Shown piece by piece: positions 61,160-64,000 of a DNA stretch of 64,000 nucleotides (positions within the stretch are counted from its first letter, which is position 1; every line of letters starts with the position of its first letter). The translations under genes and the position numbers were made by a program. The notes below the pieces were generated by a model. It saw nothing but the letters and a program-made list of their open reading frames with translations, had not been told where the DNA came from and made no database searches. This stretch comes from an uncultured Colwellia sp. (GTDB lineage: Bacteria; Pseudomonadota; Gammaproteobacteria; Enterobacterales; Alteromonadaceae), in contig CAJXPG010000001.1 of NCBI GenBank assembly GCA_913057925.1, forward strand, positions 1-64,000, read 5' to 3'.

Positions 61160-63457
61160 ATGACTTCAGCAAAAAAGCAAATAATTTCACCGAAGCAACA
61201 AGGGTTATTTGATTATCCTAAATACTGGGCAGAATGCTACGGCACCGCGCCATTTCTTCCTATGTCGCGTAAAGAAATGGACATCCTAGGTTGGGATAGT
61301 TGTGACATTATTCTTGTTACTGGTGATGCTTACGTTGATCACCCAAGCTTTGGTATGGCGATTATTGGCCGTATGCTTGAAGCACAAGGTTTTAGGGTTG
61401 GTATCATTGCTCAGCCAAATTGGCATTCAAAAGATGATTTTATGAAATTAGGCAAGCCTAATTTATTTTTTGGCGTCACTGCCGGTAATATGGATTCAAT
61501 GATCAACCGTTATACTGCAGAGCGCAGAATACGCCATGATGATGCCTACACGCCAAATGATGAAGGCGGTAAACGCCCTGATCGCGCGGTAACGGCTTAC
61601 ACTCAACGTTGTAAAGAAGCATTTAAAGGCGTACCTATTATTATTGGTGGTATTGAAGCGAGTTTACGTCGAATTGCTCATTATGATTATTGGTCTGACA
61701 AAGTCCGTCGCTCTGTCTTGTTTGATTCAAAGGCTGACTTATTAATCTTTGGCAATGCTGAACGTCCATTAGTTGAAATTGCACATCGCATTGCCCGTGG
61801 CGAAGATGTAAAAAACATTACTGACGTTCGTGGTAGTGCTTTTTTAACCAACCAAGCTTTGCCTGGTTGGCAAGGCATTGATTCTCGGGATATTGATAGA
61901 CCGGGTAAAATTGATCCTATCCCAAGTCCTTATGAAGAAATTACACCTGCAACATGTAGTGACAATGAAGCACAAGCGGAAGAAGCTTCATTGGCAAGTG
62001 ATATCACCAAAACCGCACAAGTAGTTCAAGTAGCCGATTATCGTAATAAAACTTGGGATAAAAAAGCTAAGCCGTGGCAAACCACCTACATTAACTTACC
62101 GACATTTGAGCAAGTAAAGGACAATAAAGTACTTTACGCCCATGCTTCACGTATTTTTCATCAAGAAGTTAACCCAACATCGGCTAAGCCTTTGGTACAA
62201 AGCCATGGTACGCGCCTTATTTGGTTGAACCCACCAGCTAAACCGCTTTCTACCGAAGAAATGGACGGTGTTTTTGGCCTAGCATATCAACGTGTTCCAC
62301 ATCCAAGTTACGGTAAAGCTAAAATACCTGCTTATGACATGATAAAAACCAGCATTAATATCATGCGTGGTTGTTTCGGCGGTTGTACTTTTTGTTCAAT
62401 TACCGAACATGAAGGCAGAATTATACAAAGTCGCTCTCATGAATCTATTATCAATGAAATCGAAGATATTAAACAGAAAGTACCGGGTTTTACCGGTGTA
62501 ATTTCTGATCTTGGTGGCCCGACAGCGAATATGTATCAGCTTAATTGTAAAAGCGAAAAAGCTGAAGCGACTTGTCGAAAGCCTTCGTGTGTATGGCCAA
62601 CCATATGTGGTCACTTAGATACCGATCATACGCCAACAATTGAACTTTACCGCAAAGCAAGAAAGGTTAAAGGTATCAAAAAAATCTTAATTGCTTCAGG
62701 TGTTCGTTATGACTTAGCCATTGAGCACCCTGAATATGTGCAAGAATTAGCTACTCATCATGTTGGCGGTTATTTAAAAATTGCTCCAGAGCACACCGAG
62801 CAAGGGCCGCTCGATAACATGATGAAGCCGGGTATGGGCAGTTATGATAAATTTAAAGAGATGTTCGATCATTATTCTAAACTTGCCGGGAAAAAGCAGT
62901 ATTTAATCCCGTATTTTATTTCTGCACACCCAGGTACGTCAGATAGAGATATGGTCAATCTTGCTCTATGGCTTAAAAGTAATGACTTTAAATTAGATCA
63001 AGTGCAAAACTTTTATCCATCACCATTAGCCAATGCAACGACACTTTACCATACCGAGTTAAATTCACTGCGTAACGTCACCAGTAAGAATTTAGCTAAA
63101 GAGGACGGTAAAATTACCGTACCTAAAGGCACCATCCAACGTCGCTTGCATAAAGCCATCTTACGTTACCATGATCCGGTTAACTGGCCACAAATACGTC
63201 AGGCGCTTACTAAAATGGGCTTAACGAAATTAATTGGCTCTGCACCGAACTGCCTAGTACCAAGAGAGACACGCAACGAGCAACAATTAGCCAATAAAAA
63301 CAGACAAGGTAAAAACAATTCAAAAGGCTTTAAAACAAGTCCTGGGCAGAGCCGAAATAAATCTGGTCAAGGTAAAGCTAAGAAAACGCCTCAACATAAA
63401 AAAGGCTTAACACGTTTTTCTGATGACCAGTTTAAGAAAAGTAAAAAGTCCAAATAA
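61160..63457 (+). CDS. YgiQ family radical SAM protein
   Basis: [22 protein letters not shown] radical-SAM CxxxCxxC; basic C-terminal tail. Confidence 0.96.
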   Translation: MTSAKKQIISPKQQGLFDYPKYWAECYGTAPFLPMSRKEMDILGWDSCDIILVTGDAYVDHPSFGMAIIGRMLEAQGFRVGIIAQPNWHSKDDFMKLGKPNLFFGVTAGNMDSMINRYTAERRIRHDDAYTPNDEGGKRPDRAVTAYTQRCKEAFKGVPIIIGGIEASLRRIAHYDYWSDKVRRSVLFDSKADLLIFGNAERPLVEIAHRIARGEDVKNITDVRGSAFLTNQALPGWQGIDSRDIDRPGKIDPIPSPYEEITPATCSDNEAQAEEASLASDITKTAQVVQVADYRNKTWDKKAKPWQTTYINLPTFEQVKDNKVLYAHASRIFHQEVNPTSAKPLVQSHGTRLIWLNPPAKPLSTEEMDGVFGLAYQRVPHPSYGKAKIPAYDMIKTSINIMRGCFGGCTFCSITEHEGRIIQSRSHESIINEIEDIKQKVPGFTGVISDLGGPTANMYQLNCKSEKAEATCRKPSCVWPTICGHLDTDHTPTIELYRKARKVKGIKKILIASGVRYDLAIEHPEYVQELATHHVGGYLKIAPEHTEQGPLDNMMKPGMGSYDKFKEMFDHYSKLAGKKQYLIPYFISAHPGTSDRDMVNLALWLKSNDFKLDQVQNFYPSPLANATTLYHTELNSLRNVTSKNLAKEDGKITVPKGTIQRRLHKAILRYHDPVNWPQIRQALTKMGLTKLIGSAPNCLVPRETRNEQQLANKNRQGKNNSKGFKTSPGQSRNKSGQGKAKKTPQHKKGLTRFSDDQFKKSKKSK

Positions 63458-63472
63458 CTTGGGAATATATAC

Positions 63473-63511
63473 AACCAAACTAGCTTTATTTAAAGTTAAG
63501 CTAGTTTGGTT
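63473..63511. terminator. bidirectional hairpin terminator (14-bp arms)
   Basis: AACCAAACTAGCTT...AAGCTAGTTTGGTT. Confidence 0.75.
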
Positions 63512-64000
63512 TTGATAACCAAAAAGATAGTTTTTCTGCTAACAACGAGGGATTAATAGGCTTGGCAAGATAATCATTCATTCCCACGGCTAAGCACTTT
63601 TCTTGATCGCCCTTCATGGTATTCGCGGTCATTGCGACAATAACTACATTACTCGATGCTTGATATTTAAGCTCTGTTCTAATGGCCATAGTCGTTTGGT
63701 AGCCATCCATTTCAGGCATTTGGCAGTCCATTAAAATCAATTTATATGGCTGAGTACTTTGCCTTTCACTGACAAGTGCTAAGGCATGAATACCATTTTT
63801 AGCAACATCCGCTTGGTGCCCTATTTTACGTAATAACCCCAAAGCAACTTCTTGATTAATTCGATTATCTTCAACTAATAATATTTTCGTTAGTTCGGTG
63901 CTATTTTGCATTAATTCACTGTTTGCTTGGTTAACAACAGCACTTTTAACCGGTAATGGCTGATGTGTTGAATCAAATGCTTGAGTAATTTTATTGTGTA
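63501..64000 (-). CDS. receiver-domain protein, probably the C-terminus of a hybrid sensor kinase (truncated by window edge)
   Basis: ILLVEDNRINQEVALGLL...LILMDCQMPEMDGYQTTMAIR...GMNDYLAKPI; frame stays open through 64000 upstream of the listed ATG. Confidence 0.8.
   Translation of the reverse strand, partial: HNKITQAFDSTHQPLPVKSAVVNQANSELMQNSTELTKILLVEDNRINQEVALGLLRKIGHQADVAKNGIHALALVSERQSTQPYKLILMDCQMPEMDGYQTTMAIRTELKYQASSNVVIVAMTANTMKGDQEKCLAVGMNDYLAKPINPSLLAEKLSFWLSKPN

Noticed and set aside
1-64000. CRISPR arrays, tRNA/rRNA genes, IS elements, prophage or toxin-antitoxin/defence clusters
   Set aside because: None seen: no regularly spaced ~30-bp repeats, no transposase/integrase ORFs, and no cloverleaf recognised by eye in intergenic DNA. 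A tRNAscan/Infernal run would be needed to exclude small RNAs.

Overview
The window is a chromosomal segment of an AT-rich gammaproteobacterium. Gene content and order look like Alteromonadales, probably Colwellia-like, but this is inferred from memory and was not searched. It is dominated by housekeeping genes in conserved blocks: aroC-prmB / smrB / sixA / M16 peptidase / fadJ-fadI; a MoxR-DUF58-BatA-BatB/C-BatD aerotolerance-type operon followed by an ECF sigma factor and a DUF3379 protein; an RstA/RstB-like two-component system; xthA-rlmA / yfbV / ackA-pta; an ACT-domain gene, yffB-like arsC, dapE, an M15 peptidase and DUF2897; bamC / gcvR-bcp / mgsA / perM-like / tusA-like; bepA-arsC-DUF2069; hda-DUF2066 / purM-purN; a sulA-like SOS gene with a clear LexA box; a DUF885 lipoprotein; and a YgiQ-type radical SAM protein. 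The right edge cuts a receiver-domain protein. I saw no rRNA, tRNA, CRISPR array, IS element or prophage. No gene cluster is convincingly a new system. The best leads are (i) a DnaA-box-like cluster in the unusually long pta/ACT-gene intergenic region, (ii) a 14-bp tandem array of palindromic TTAACGTTAA-like units upstream of an orphan gene, (iii) a large Ig/PKD-like lipoprotein with an HELAH zinc-binding motif inserted in the bepA-hda neighbourhood, (iv) a FadR-like palindrome upstream of fadI, and (v) a terminator-like hairpin between a response regulator and its kinase.
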